Of a stretch of DNA of 64,000 bases, positions 11,463-22,074 are shown in pieces (the stretch's first letter is position 1; each line of letters begins with the position of its first letter). This stretch comes from Cladosporium sp. IMV 00045 (taxonomy: Eukaryota; Ascomycota; Dothideomycetes; Cladosporiales; Cladosporiaceae). The DNA lies in contig MSJI02000826.1 in the NCBI GenBank assembly GCA_001931905.2, forward strand, positions 1 through 64,000, given 5' to 3'. The notes under the pieces were generated by a model. It worked only from the letters and a program-made list of their open reading frames with translations. It searched no databases and had not been told where the DNA came from. Position numbers and translations under genes: made by a program.

Positions 11463-12047
11463 CAAACGAAATGAGACCATGCATTCAGAATTCCCATCGA
11501 AGCGAACATTGAAAGTCCAAATTTCTTCGGGATTCACACCTCTTTGCCAGTCACCTCAAGTCTCAGCCTCCATCTGCAGCCGATGTCGAAATATCTTGGA
11601 AGTCATACCTCAAATGGACCGGTGATGACATGGGCATACGGCTCAGCAGACGCAATCTCAATGAGAGTCATCGGCTGAGCGCCTCAGTCTTTCAAGGAAG
11701 CTAATAATCTAAAGGTCCAAAACGGTTCTATAATTAATACGGAGAAGAAAGCACACTTAGAGATAGTAAGTAGTAGGCTCTAGGGCAATAAGTTTTAAGG
11801 ATATGAGTGTTATTATTCGCTCTATATCTTAGAAGGGCAAGGAGGCGAAAGAGTAAGGTTACTTAAGAGAGGCGAAGGAGGAGATCAAAAAAGCTGAAGC
11901 TAAGGGCCTTATAGTCCACCACGAGGAAAAATCTAATGATGAATAGTCCGAGGTTAAGGCTAAGGATGAAGCCGAAGTCATCAAGCAGGAGCCCACTCTC
12001 ATGATTTATGCCTTGCCCGTCAACATCGCTGTAGCTCTCTCAGACTT

Positions 12048-12215
12048 CTCGTCATCTCAGTATACTTTGCATGACCGTAACAGCATTGTAAGAGCGGAGA
12101 TCATTGACCGCCTGATAATCTCTCTCAATGGAGCATCGTGCATTCAATACATGGCACGCGATGGTAACAGCTCGTTGAGAGCGGAGATTATCTGCTGTCA
12201 TGGTCGGCCGACTGT
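12048..12215. repeat. Two diverged units of the dispersed ~88-bp minisatellite
   Basis: The segment around gaccgtaacagcattgtaag (from 12073) recurs 87 bp later as gatggtaacagctcgttgag (from 12160), both followed by AGCGGAGAT. The stretch from AGTATACT at about 12059 can be aligned without gaps to a unit of the array near 32.0 kb; I counted 32 identities in 48 positions by eye. The same period and alignable units suggest a shared origin with the arrays at 21.5 and 31.7 kb. Boundaries are approximate. Confidence 0.5.
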
Positions 12216-13013
12216 GAGCAGTCCCCTTTATATGTGCAATGCTAAAAATCTTCAACTAGCCGGGCATTGCTCGATTCAATTTGATGTCAGTGACAGTATC
12301 GAAGTCTTCTCGCCTAGGATACAATCCGGCACAAGTCATTAATCTTAGGCTCCACTTCGCTATACAGCTCACGCCTGTGTTATCGACCGGGCCAGATCTC
12401 ATCGTCGGTTTCTTTAGCGCGCTCTGAGTATATCTCACGCCATTAAGCATGGGGCTTCGTGCATGAAACAGTGAACATATTGTGTGAGGTTCTGATGGCA
12501 TTCTTCGGCACAAAGGCAGGCCCTCTTCCTCCGGTAACTACATCGGCTACATACTCGGGATATCGGGATGTGGACCATGCCTTGTGAGATCAGACCACGA
12601 CCAAGCGAGCAGTACGCGAGCTGAAGTAGGCACAGTAGCAGGCTTGCCACACATTGTGTGCCTCTTAGTGATTCTTCGAAGTTTCCAGAGTCCCTATGTG
12701 CAACAAGCCAAGCTTTGAGATGCCACTGCAACAGTCAACGCCTCTTTTGTACCACACGAACATTTGTCCGCAGGTACGTCGGGTACTTCAAGCTTGACGG
12801 AATATATTTCGGAGGTCCCGAGGTGCTACTCTTTACGCGAGTCTAAACGAGTCTTCTTACAATACTACGCTCTCACCGTTAGGACGATGGACAAGCACCC
12901 GAGGGCAGTGCCTGGGCACCATCAACAGTACAGCTGAATGAACAGCCGCAGGTACGACTGGAGATGGGACATGCAACTGTACGATGAAGATTAATCAAAT
13001 CCAGCATCGAAGT

Positions 13014-13020
13014 TATAAAA
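13014..13020 (+). promoter_or_regulatory. TATA box of the small secreted protein gene
   Basis: TATAAAA lies 106 bp upstream of the ATG at 13120, a usual distance for a fungal TATA element with a short leader. Confidence 0.5.
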
Positions 13021-13119
13021 CGCGCGCTTGCCGCCCGTTCAACAGATATCTTTCATTTGCAGAATCATCACCATCAACAGTATACACGAAAGCATTCCAC
13101 ATCACTCGTCTTTACGGAC

Positions 13120-13597
13120 ATGTCTATCAGATCCATTCTCCTCGCTGCAGGCCTGGGTCTTGCTCCTCTCGCTTCTGCGGCGATCTGCCATCTGGAATCC
13201 GAGATTCACCACCGAAACACCCAATCCTGTGGTTGGCAGAGCTGTATGGGCAGCGACAGCTTGTAAGTCAGGAGTACTGCAGCGAAATTGATATTTTCCG
13301 GGTGACCGACAATGTCTCAGCGTGGGAAGTATCGTGTTCAAGATTGACGACGAAGTCGTCGTCAACAACTCGGACTACTTCGACCAGTTAACCAGCCGTG
13401 GAGGAGGGGTCGATGTCAATGAAAGGGGGCAATCGTTCCACGTCGAATCTCTGGGTCTGATTGACCATGGCGATCAGCCTAATTGCGTCGTTCACATTGG
13501 CGATGTGGTCAACAATGGGATCCAATCCACCAATAGCGAGGGGTTGCCGGGCGTTTTCGGCACCTCCATGAATTGCGTGCACGATTGGTATTGTTGA
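13120..13597 (+). CDS. Small secreted cysteine-rich protein, effector-like
   Basis: I do not recognise a family. Exons 13120-13262 and 13321-13597 (58-bp intron, GTAAGT to TCTCAG) give 139 residues. The N-terminus MSIRSILLAAGLGLAPLASA is a clear signal peptide with a probable cut before AICHLES. The mature part has six cysteines: CHLES, CGWQSC, NCVV and CVHDWYC at the very C-terminus, enough for three disulfides. There are no membrane segments or known domain. A TATA box lies 106 bp upstream. It sits alone in a gene-poor, partly degenerate region close to a telomere-like motif and an assembly gap, a setting where fungal effectors are often found. Size, secretion and cysteine count fit an apoplastic effector or an antimicrobial protein; either role is inferred. 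Confidence 0.75.
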
Positions 13598-13919
13598 AAT
13601 TCCGGAGCGTTGATGCAAGGCGAGGAGCGCGATCTGGTTGAAGGGTAGCGGGAAGGGGAGCTTGCAATAGCATGCGGGAGTCGAGTGGTGTCGCGATCTG
13701 GATGTTTTGCTAGAACAGTGGCATATGGTATCTTTCGACTCTTTTCCATGCTACGTTTGGCGCATAAAACCTCCACGTGTCATCAAGAGACGAGGGCGAG
13801 AGTCTGTAGACCCACAAGCTAAGGCCGAGCACATCTATGTGCAACTCAGACCGTGATGTGGAGTCTGGGTGGTGGACGTGGGAGCGCGCGTCTGCGAAGG
13901 CCTGCGAAGCCCGCACTGC

Positions 13920-13941
13920 TAGGGTTAGGGTTGGGGTTATC
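13920..13941 (+). repeat. Interstitial telomere-like repeat
   Basis: TAGGGTTAGGGTTGGGGTTA is two perfect TTAGGG-type units plus one variant. It is too short to be a telomere and lies inside an intergenic region. Confidence 0.5.
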
Positions 13942-14287
13942 ATGTCTTCTTCCAAAGCGTTCGAATGAGCAGACAGCATCACAACCACCTCAGATGGCAT
14001 TCATTGTATATGTTATCATTTTCGTTAAACGCAGGGCATTTAATAACAGATCCAATCTTGCCTGTCAACCACCTGTAAGCATTTTGATCGATCGGTTGAA
14101 AATCGGTCGTCTGTCGATATCATTTGACACTTCGGAACCACAACAATTTCGATTTCGTTTGCCCAGAATAATAATCAACAATCACACGAGCAAATACTTA
14201 AGCATTTAATATTTACGTCAGCTTATTTCTTGCTATCCACATGTGTGCGCGGCATCGTAACATTAGCACGCCCAATGCGGAAAAAAA

Positions 14288-14354
14288 NNNNNNNNNNNNN
14301 NNNNNNNNNNNNNNNNNNNNNNNNNNNNNNNNNNNNNNNNNNNNNNNNNNNNNN
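14288..14354. other. Assembly gap (67 N)
   Basis: Run of N flanked by seven A on the left and twelve A on the right, so the missing sequence probably includes a homopolymer or low-complexity tract. Confidence 0.98.
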
Positions 14355-15143
14355 AAAAAAAAAAAAGCGAAAGCTAGGAAAGACTATAGGTGGGTATAGG
14401 TAGTCAAATCATGGCAGGACTGCTGAGCGCTCCTACCTAAGAAAAGCATTCCCACAACCCATCTCATTACGACTCGTTAAACACAGACGAATGAGATTGA
14501 CATGAGAACTCAAGTGCCATAGATTTACGTGACGGGTATCAATAGTGTTTGAGATCAGAACGTCGCGGCTCGCGAGAAACTTAGGTGATCCGAAGCACCG
14601 ATTGCCCGCCCAATCAATCGGGGAAACCATTCAATCTTTTGTCAACCAGACAAGGCCTTTAAGTAAGCTGACCCAGAATTTAGATAAGCTGATCCGGCAT
14701 ATAGCCTGGCTACATGTATGCCAAGTCATACCAAGAGCCAAGCCCAACCGCATATCCGTCGTATCCTCGTACCTTTGTCCTATTTCTGAGACGAACACAT
14801 ATCAACTGGAAGGTTGCGTGTTACCCGAGAAGTGTCCTAACCTGAATAGTTGCGTCAGAGAATGGCCGCTTTCCCAAGGGAAGTAATGGCGATCATGGAC
14901 GAGGACCTACTGCCTTAGATTGAAAGGCACGGTGATGTCCCAGTCAGGAAGGTCATTGATCGCCCCGGAGGACACGAACACTCGCGCCTTGGCTGTGGTC
15001 TTGTATAATGCAACGAGCGGGTGGTATGTACAACTACAGCTCTGCCGGTCTCGGACCGAGCTTGAAGACTCTTGACCTCAGGCAAATATAAAAGGTGAGT
15101 GTAGCCTGCGGCTTTCGTTTCTGCCATTGTCTTTCGTGGAACG

Positions 15144-16757
15144 ATGATGCATCTTTCACAGCACCTCGCCACCAGCTCGCTGGTCATCAGTAGTGCGTAT
15201 GCACAATCTCGCTATGCAGCAAACACAGTTCCGCTATACGTTGAGCCAGAAGCTGTAGCAGCCAACTTTCCGGACCCGAATGTTGAGCTATACTCACCCG
15301 CATTCCTTAACCCGGAATCCGTGCCAGACGATTTCAGTAATGGAACTTCCGGACCAACTAGCCAGGCCCTGCTCGAAGACTTCCTTCAAGGCCTTGCGGA
15401 CCGTAACAGCTGGATGACCTACAACACTCCCAATTTTACATCCGAAGAAGGCCGTTCGATCCCTTATCTCTGGCTATCCAACACCGAAGGATTCAATGGC
15501 AGCAGCTCCGACAAGCTACGCATTTACATCCACGGTGCCGTCCACGGCAATGAGCCTGGTGGCGACCAAGCTGTGATGGCCTTCCTAGGAAAGCTCGACA
15601 AGAATTCCACTTGGGCCGAGGAGGTGCTCGAGAAGGCCGACTTGCTGGTCATTCCGCGCTACAACCCTGATGGCGTTTCCTACTTCCAACGCTATCTTGC
15701 CACAGGCTTCGATCCCAATCGCGATCACGTCAAACTTGCCAGCCAACAGACTCGTGACATCAAGGCCATGAATGTTGCTTGGGACGCGCACGTCAGTGTT
15801 GACTGCCATGAATACTATGGAGCACGCCCCCTTGTCAATGGCACCCTCCTCCCCGCGCAGGATGGGCAGTTCTCAGCCTTCAAGAACATGAACACTCATC
15901 CTCGCATTCGCGCTCTTGCGGAGGGACTGTTCCGCGATCATATCGCAGTTCACATGGATGCCAACAACCTCACGCACAGCCCCTACGTCGTCATTCCCTC
16001 CGAGCACCCACTAAGACTCAACGAATTCATCACCGACAACAACGGAGAAGACCAGATTGCACTGTCTCAGGGTATCTCCTATCTTAGCGAGACGCGAGGT
16101 ATTGGCATAGCAGACTCGCATTTCGCACGTCGCACGCTGGCCGGCTTGACCATCATTGAGGCGGTTGTGCAGACTGCAGTGGACAACGCGGAGGAGGTCC
16201 TTGCATTAATTGAAGATGCGAGGTCTGACTATGCAACTACGGATGCAGAGATCATCGTGACGTCGATGCCGAATGTGACGAACATGACGTGGCCCTTCAT
16301 CAGCATTCAGAATGGTACCATTCTCGACGTTCCTGTTACTTTCGGTAACAATTCGCCTGCAATTGCGAACCTCACTCGCGCAAGGCCAGAGGCCTACGTC
16401 TTCAGCGGTGCGTGGTCGGACGTAGCATCGAAGCTGCGAGCCACGGGCGTGGAGGTGAAGGTTTTGGAAGAAGGTTTCCAGGGTGAAGTCGAGGCATTGA
16501 ATATCACGGTCGCGAATCTAGCGACCACCAAGTTCGAGGGCGTGGCGCAGACAACTGGCATTGAAACTGAGATGAGCCTCAGAAACGTGACGTTTCCAGC
16601 GGGGGCGTATTGGGTGAGTAGCCGGCAGAGGAGAGCAGCGCATGCGTTTGTAAGGTTGGAACCTGAAGCAGAGAGCAGCTTCGCAGTGTGGAACGTGTTG
16701 CCGGTTGCCGTGGGAGATGAGTATCCTGTCTACAGGGTGCCTAGGCAGGAACAGTGA
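15144..16757 (+). CDS. Secreted zinc carboxypeptidase, M14 family
   Basis: Single exon, 537 residues. A short hydrophobic N-terminus (LATSSLVISSAYAQS) is a signal peptide. The zinc site reads HGAVHGNEPGG with His134 and Glu137 as first ligands, and His222 in SVDCHEYYG as the third. PNRDH at 191-195 and RYNPDGVSYF are typical substrate-pocket elements of M14 peptidases, and SETRGIG occurs further on. Several NxS/T sites fit a secreted glycoprotein. The C-terminal 150 residues form a beta-rich extension beyond the catalytic domain, as in fungal secreted M14-like peptidases. The enzyme would trim C-terminal residues from extracellular peptides. ATG 15144 is followed by a second ATG; either would give the same signal peptide. 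Confidence 0.9.
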   Translation: MMHLSQHLATSSLVISSAYAQSRYAANTVPLYVEPEAVAANFPDPNVELYSPAFLNPESVPDDFSNGTSGPTSQALLEDFLQGLADRNSWMTYNTPNFTSEEGRSIPYLWLSNTEGFNGSSSDKLRIYIHGAVHGNEPGGDQAVMAFLGKLDKNSTWAEEVLEKADLLVIPRYNPDGVSYFQRYLATGFDPNRDHVKLASQQTRDIKAMNVAWDAHVSVDCHEYYGARPLVNGTLLPAQDGQFSAFKNMNTHPRIRALAEGLFRDHIAVHMDANNLTHSPYVVIPSEHPLRLNEFITDNNGEDQIALSQGISYLSETRGIGIADSHFARRTLAGLTIIEAVVQTAVDNAEEVLALIEDARSDYATTDAEIIVTSMPNVTNMTWPFISIQNGTILDVPVTFGNNSPAIANLTRARPEAYVFSGAWSDVASKLRATGVEVKVLEEGFQGEVEALNITVANLATTKFEGVAQTTGIETEMSLRNVTFPAGAYWVSSRQRRAAHAFVRLEPEAESSFAVWNVLPVAVGDEYPVYRVPRQEQ

Positions 16758-17690
16758 AGTGGCAATTTGATGGAGGTTGGTTTAGACTGATGATAAAACT
16801 GAAACTGCATGAAATACTGCCCAGCGCCATAGAAGCTCCGGAGAATACGTTTGTTTGATTGAGCGTTTTGGTTTTGAATCTGCGCCGGAGACTTGTGTCT
16901 GAGCCTTTTTGTCTTGCCCGACTTTGTCATTCGGAAGAGGGTCGAGCCACCGGCTTGTTTTTCCTCCTAGAATAGCTCGACCAAAGGCTATTACTGGTCA
17001 TTTTCTAATCGAGAAAGTCCGGTATTGACGTTGTATGCGTCATAGACGATGTTGTCGAGTAGCAGTGGTCGCGGTGCCCCATCTACGCCCTGAGTCGTTC
17101 TACCCGCGAAACTCGACGTCTCCCAGGCCATTCTGCCAAAGTAGCGGCTCTTCAGCTACCGGTGAGTCCTTTGCTTGAGTATGTCGAGAATGGCGGGACA
17201 TTGGAACATCGCCATAGGTTGCTGCACTTTCTGCTGCATTACCATGGCGAAATCCTGAAACCTTGTCATGGACTGACCCGCTGATCCTGATCACCAGGCG
17301 GACTTAATCACGACGGCGGTAAGTCCTGTAGCCCTTGTCCGGGTATGCACGCAGCTAACAGTGTGAGAAGGCTGAAATGACAGTTGTGGCGTTAGGGCAG
17401 GATAACGTGAATATGCCGCAAGACTACGTTCACGAAGGCGACTGCGTGACATTTCGCCTTCCACCGACTGCCGGTCCATGAATTTCATTAGGATAGCCGT
17501 CTAGTGGATGATCGATGTCTTATGCGTCCTACATTGAAGAAAGATTGCCAGAATCTAGCGTAGCGGCCGGTCTGTAACACTGAAAGAGGCACATTGACTC
17601 TAAGAACTCGTCTCTGTGAGTGCTCGAGCTACTCTGCTAATCGTCGTGATCACTCACAAGCGCCTAACAAACCATGATGAGCCATACCAT
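16758..17690. other. Intergenic, convergent 3' ends
   Basis: Between the 3' ends of the carboxypeptidase gene and the Git1-like permease gene. Short open frames here lack family features or plausible splicing. I see no repeat or RNA gene. Confidence 0.5.
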
Positions 17691-19226
17691 CTACGAGACC
17701 GCATGATTCATCCTGACACCTTTAGGGTCACGAGACACCTCATCACCCCAATCAGCCTGCCAGCCATTGTTGGCGAGGTACTGCTTCCAAGCCTCATCCT
17801 CCTCGTCCAGGTTCGTACTAACATCGGGTATTACGAACCAAGCGATCAAAGCACCCACAAGTGCGAAGCTCGAGCCGATGAGAAACGCAGCTTGGTCGCC
17901 TTTGGCTTCGTTGACCCACGAGTTCAGGATGGCTGTAAATACCTGTGTTCCGATTGCTGCGCCTGCTTTGCTCCACGCCGCGACGAACCCCATCATTTGG
18001 CCTCGTATCGAAGTAGGGAAGCACTCGGTTGTTGTGATGACGACAGTTGCCCCTGGCCCGACTTCACCGAGCGTGAGGAAGAGTCCATACAGCACGATGT
18101 AGAGGGGAAATATAGTCTGGATTTGCTGGTTTGCTCCCCCGAAGACGAATCCAAGAAGTGCTTGGAGGGTAAAGCCCAGTGCCATTGTCTTTCGTCGCCC
18201 TATCCGATCGCTGAGATACCCTCCAAGAAAGGGCCCAGGAATGTAGAAGCAGTTGATGACAACACCCCATCCCAGACTTTTGACCAAAGAGTTGGAAGGG
18301 TTGACGCGAGATGTAATCGTTCCTGCGAAGATTCCAAACGGCACGCTTACGTAGTTGTAAGTGAACCAAGTCGCTGAACATCCGATCACTGCCCGCCAGT
18401 AACGCTTGAAGGCAAGCTTGTATGGTACGCGCTGTTTACGCATAGCTGACTTCCTGTATGCCGTCGAGATGGCCATACGGATGCGGAACCAAAAGATCGA
18501 TAAAGGCGGGATTGCACCAAGAGCTAGAGATGTACGCCAGACAATATTGTACTTGGACACCTCTTGTCCAGTGCAGAGAAGGAGTAGCAATGGTACCAAT
18601 GCAGCCCAAATGTAACCAAGCGACGCTGAAAGATCCGCAAGCATGGCGAAGTAGAAGCCACGATGCTTGCGTTGAGAATGATCCTCGTCCGTAGCTTCGG
18701 CTGCTCCAGCTCCAGACACAGGATACTCGCCACCAGCACCGACGCCTGCAATACCACGCGCAATGATGAGCATCCATAGCATTCCCGTCTCTGTTTTTCC
18801 AGAGGCACCTGCAGATAGGGCGATTCCCAGCACCAGCAATAGAGTCGTTGCAACGGCGCCTGTTTTACGTCCAAGCTGGTCGACCACGCCGCCGAAAAGC
18901 AGCATGCCAATGATCATGCCGATCAAGAAGGCATTGCTGAGGCGAGAATAGATTCCGTCGGTAAGTGAGTCAGGATAGATGACAGTCATGAGTAGTTGGG
19001 CGTTCGCAATCACCGCAGCGTTGTAGCCATCGGAACCGATGGCGAGGCCGGAGTATAGGATCATGAGCCATACTGATAGCTTGCTGTAGTAAGTCTTTGG
19101 AGCATTGGCTTCCAATCCATCCTCGTAAACTTCGACAGTGGTATTTTTGACCGGCTCTGTGGACGTGTTTTTCGAAGCATCTGGGACGCTTGATAAGGCG
19201 ACGTCGGTCTCCTGGGTTGCGCCCAT
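17691..19226 (-). CDS. MFS transporter, Git1-like (phosphate/glycerophosphodiester permease group)
   Basis: Single exon, 511 residues, 12 predicted membrane segments. The first segment reads SDGYNAAVIANAQLL, characteristic of Git1/PHS-type permeases. Other family motifs are GGVVDQLGRKTG (loop 2-3), ARGIAGVGAGGEYPVSGAGA in segment 4, and GGYLSDRIGRRK in the second half. Yeast Git1 takes up glycerophosphoinositol and related compounds with protons, and relatives carry phosphate. The substrate here is inferred only at that level. It is expressed away from an M24 peptidase gene across a 567-bp intergenic region. Confidence 0.87.
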   Translation of the reverse strand: MGATQETDVALSSVPDASKNTSTEPVKNTTVEVYEDGLEANAPKTYYSKLSVWLMILYSGLAIGSDGYNAAVIANAQLLMTVIYPDSLTDGIYSRLSNAFLIGMIIGMLLFGGVVDQLGRKTGAVATTLLLVLGIALSAGASGKTETGMLWMLIIARGIAGVGAGGEYPVSGAGAAEATDEDHSQRKHRGFYFAMLADLSASLGYIWAALVPLLLLLCTGQEVSKYNIVWRTSLALGAIPPLSIFWFRIRMAISTAYRKSAMRKQRVPYKLAFKRYWRAVIGCSATWFTYNYVSVPFGIFAGTITSRVNPSNSLVKSLGWGVVINCFYIPGPFLGGYLSDRIGRRKTMALGFTLQALLGFVFGGANQQIQTIFPLYIVLYGLFLTLGEVGPGATVVITTTECFPTSIRGQMMGFVAAWSKAGAAIGTQVFTAILNSWVNEAKGDQAAFLIGSSFALVGALIAWFVIPDVSTNLDEEDEAWKQYLANNGWQADWGDEVSRDPKGVRMNHAVS

Positions 19227-19793
19227 TGTCGTGTGCGGAAAAAGCGACTGACCGAAACAATATGTGCAACAGGACGCATGTCAGCTTCTTAAACGCACCA
19301 GGTTGGCCAGGATAGGCATTTCGGCAAGAGGCGATAAACCATATGGCCAACTATACCCGGTATGTTGCCTAGCCGCAATGCTGTCTGGCGCCCTGGCCTG
19401 TACAAACACTGCGGCATATACCGATGTTACCTCGAGCATCCCAACGCGGCAATTGACCTGCGTGAGGTGCACGTGGCGAGTAATGTTAGGAAAGTAACCT
19501 TTGGATGGAAATGTTGTTGATAGGCATCTTGGCCGGTGGGCGAGTGGGGAGAGTGGGGACAGAGGTGGAGCTTTCTGCGGAGCCCTCTTTTAAATGGAAC
19601 TTGAATGCAGGAGATACCAGCACTGTAACCCAACCACTTTTCAGAGAACAGATAACCGAGAGAATTGGCCGGTACCGGCCACCGTTGTATTCCTTCGAAT
19701 CGTTTCACAGCCATTCGCCCAAAAGTTGCTTTCGAGACCGCAGAACCGCTTTCTTTGACAAGCCACGAGCCATTATTTCTTTTGAGATTCACC
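19227..19793. promoter_or_regulatory. Divergent promoter between Git1-like permease and M24 peptidase
   Basis: 567 bp with no gene of its own. No recognisable factor site stands out. A frame in phase with the peptidase is open from 19665, but the ATG at 19794 has the better context. Confidence 0.4.
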
Positions 19794-21320
19794 ATGTATG
19801 AGCTCCCAAGCTCGCAGAAACAAGGCTTAGATACACCTCACTCTAATTTGGAGATAACGCAACCGAATGCAGCCAAGTCAAGAAGACTGTATAAGCGTCT
19901 ATCTCTGGTCTTGCTCTTCATTTCGTGCATTTTGCTGGTCTTTCCCCGTCTGTTTTGGAAAACAACTTCTGGTGTCGAGGATCTCTTCGGCAGGCTTCAG
20001 CAATCTGCGCAATCGGGAGCAACGACAGCGACCCGCGTCTCAGAAGTCGAGAAATGCTCTATCAAGAACATCCGCGCCACTAAGTTCGCCTTCCTTGACA
20101 AAGCCAGACCCATCAGCAGAGACGAGTTTATTGATCGTCGAGATCGCCTTTCCAGAGCTCTCGTCGCAGATGGCCTGGAAGCCTTCATCGTCGAGCCTGG
20201 CTACACATTCTCGTACTATGCCAATGTCACGCAGCCAGAATGGGAACCATGGGAAGAAGAGGAGCGCCCGTTCCTCATGATTATCCAGCCCAATGGCTCG
20301 GGTCAGTCACGGACGACCTTTCTGGTGCCTAGCTTTGAAGCCGAGAGAGCTCGCCTGTTGGGTATGCCATTCACCGACCGCGAGGATGTGGCTTGGGTGA
20401 CTTATGAAGAGCACTGGGACCCTTATGCTACTCTTGCAGCATCTGGTGCTCTTGTTCGCTCAAACGAAGCCGACATGGAAAGCGGCCCCCTGAAACTAGT
20501 GGTCGATGAGGAGATGCGTGATTTCATCGCTCGCGGGCTGGCCACACAATCAGGATTCACTGTCACTGGTCTTAGCGGAGAAGTCGAGCGTGTTCGACAA
20601 ACCAAGACTCCTCCAGAAGTCGAAATTATTCGCGCTGTAAACACCGGTACCATCGAAGCGATTCGTGCGATTCGACCTTGCCTCCAGCCTGGACTTACGG
20701 AGAATGATGTCGCCGAGGTGCTGGACAACACACTCCGCGCAGCTTCCTTGGAGCCGTTTTTCGACATCGTCCTCTTTGATGAAGATGCCAGCAACCCACA
20801 TGGCGGCACCGATGGCAGTAAACTCTTGACGAACACCACCATGATTCTTATCGATGTAGGCGCACACTTGTATGGCTACAGCTCAGACGTCTGCAGGTCA
20901 TTCTTCCCGCCCTTCACATCTACCAATCCGTCTGCTTGGGATGATGACCTTCACCACAAACTAAAAGTCTGGGATATCGTCTTCGAAGCGCAGACACAAT
21001 CACTTTCCGCGTTGACTTTGAACCACAGCGCAGCAGATGTCGACTTGGCAGCACGCGGTGTGATCGAGAAGGCAGGCTATGGGGATGCATTCACCCATCG
21101 TGTCGGGCACGGCATTGGAATCAAGGCTCATGAGAGTCCATATTTGAACAAGGGTAACACCGGTACACCTTTGCGCGCAGGCATGACGTTTACCAGCGAG
21201 CCGGGTATCTATCTCGTCGATCGATTTGGTGTGCGGCACGAGGATGTGCTGTTGGTAAAGGACGATGGTCTGCCAGATGTGCTCAGCGGAGTGCGAGCGA
21301 CGGATGCTTGGACTCCTTAA
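19794..21320 (+). CDS. Membrane-anchored M24 metallopeptidase (Xaa-Pro peptidase-like)
   Basis: 508 residues, one exon. After a 35-residue cytosolic tail comes a single hydrophobic segment (LSLVLLFISCILLVFPRLFW) that would anchor the protein as type II. An N-terminal creatinase-like domain follows (RDRLSRALVADGLEAFIVEP), then the pita-bread catalytic domain. Metal ligands are visible: Asp in ILIDVGAHLYGYSSDVCRS (two Asp), His in HRVGHGIGIKAHE, Glu in FTSEPGIYL and Glu in RHEDVLL. The family removes N-terminal residues before proline, or splits Xaa-Pro dipeptides. The ATG at 19794 sits in the good context CACCATGT, whereas the longer frame from 19665 adds unrelated sequence. The membrane anchor suggests action in the secretory pathway or at the cell surface. 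Confidence 0.9.
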   Translation: MYELPSSQKQGLDTPHSNLEITQPNAAKSRRLYKRLSLVLLFISCILLVFPRLFWKTTSGVEDLFGRLQQSAQSGATTATRVSEVEKCSIKNIRATKFAFLDKARPISRDEFIDRRDRLSRALVADGLEAFIVEPGYTFSYYANVTQPEWEPWEEEERPFLMIIQPNGSGQSRTTFLVPSFEAERARLLGMPFTDREDVAWVTYEEHWDPYATLAASGALVRSNEADMESGPLKLVVDEEMRDFIARGLATQSGFTVTGLSGEVERVRQTKTPPEVEIIRAVNTGTIEAIRAIRPCLQPGLTENDVAEVLDNTLRAASLEPFFDIVLFDEDASNPHGGTDGSKLLTNTTMILIDVGAHLYGYSSDVCRSFFPPFTSTNPSAWDDDLHHKLKVWDIVFEAQTQSLSALTLNHSAADVDLAARGVIEKAGYGDAFTHRVGHGIGIKAHESPYLNKGNTGTPLRAGMTFTSEPGIYLVDRFGVRHEDVLLVKDDGLPDVLSGVRATDAWTP

Positions 21321-21479
21321 GTCGCTCTTAAATGAGGAACTTGTCGCGGCGATAGCAAATAGCACACAATGAAGTTGCTTGGCAACGACTGTGTTCGTAT
21401 CGGTTGTCAATCACTCTGGTTTTCCAACGGTCCAAATTAGCACTTTGACCCGACTCGGCATCCTGCACTCGATTGAAGA

Positions 21480-21850
21480 TGCGGGAATTGATGGTATTTG
21501 CATCAATGTCACGGAGAAACATCGCTAGGGGAGCGGATATCTCAGTGGCATAGGCCACTCCATATTGTATCAATGCTACTGATATATGCAATCCTCTTTC
21601 AGAGAAACGCTGTTCGAAAGCCAGTATCTCAGTGGCGTAAGTCATTCCAAAGCGGGCACCTCAGCTGCATAGGTCCCTCCATAATGTATCCGTGCTAATG
21701 GTATTTGCATCCATCTCACGGAGAGACATTGCTGGAGAGGCAGACATCTCAGTGGCACAACCCACTCCATAGTGTATAATGCTGATGGTATATGCGTATG
21801 TTTTTTGGAGAAAAGCCATTCATAAACCAGACCTCTCGGTGGAATAGGTC
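21480..21850. repeat. Degenerate minisatellite, ~88-bp period
   Basis: The anchor CTCAGTGGCATAGG recurs at 21541, 21628, 21748 and (as CTCGGTGGAATAGG) 21835, with an extra partial copy at 21660. Full steps are 87-88 bp. Each unit also carries GATGGTATTTGCATC-like sequence and a GGAGAAACAT-like element. Units can be aligned to those at 31.7-32.26 kb. It lies between the M24 peptidase gene and the truncated phosphate permease. Confidence 0.75.
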
Positions 21851-22074
21851 AAATCTTCGTACACCACATGCGACTAAGATGCCTCAAAGAGTGTAGTAGT
21901 AGAACTTAGCGAAGAGATCTTCGTTTGCTTCGACGTCGAAATCAACCTCTGCCGTGTCGAGGGGCGTCTGCACCCCAGTAAGATAGTTCTGAAAGTGGTC
22001 TTTCTAAAGGCGGATCCCCAGATCGTTCGAGAGCGAAATCGCTTCCATGAACTGAGGCACAGTGGACGGGTTGC

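Larger units (their letters stand above)
11463..13119. other. Gene-poor stretch with degenerate coding-like sequence
   Basis: No intact gene is supported. From about 11690 to 11990 the sequence is A-rich and TA-rich and reads like decayed Lys/Glu-rich coding sequence with stops (for example KKAEAKGLIVHHEEKSNDE before a TAG). That is compatible with an old pseudogene or a mutated repeat. Two units of an 87-bp repeat follow near 12.05-12.22 kb. Beyond about 12.35 kb I see nothing until the promoter of the secreted-protein gene. Confidence 0.4.
13598..15143. other. Gene-poor spacer with telomere-like motif and N gap
   Basis: I find no gene in this stretch. It holds the TAGGGTTAGGG motif at 13920-13941, AT-rich sequence at 14000-14260 and an N gap flanked by A runs. 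The final 100 bp before 15144 form the promoter of the carboxypeptidase gene. Confidence 0.5.

Noticed and set aside
12001..12342. 113-residue open frame
   Set aside because: Covers two units of the dispersed tandem repeat; reading frame is a by-product.
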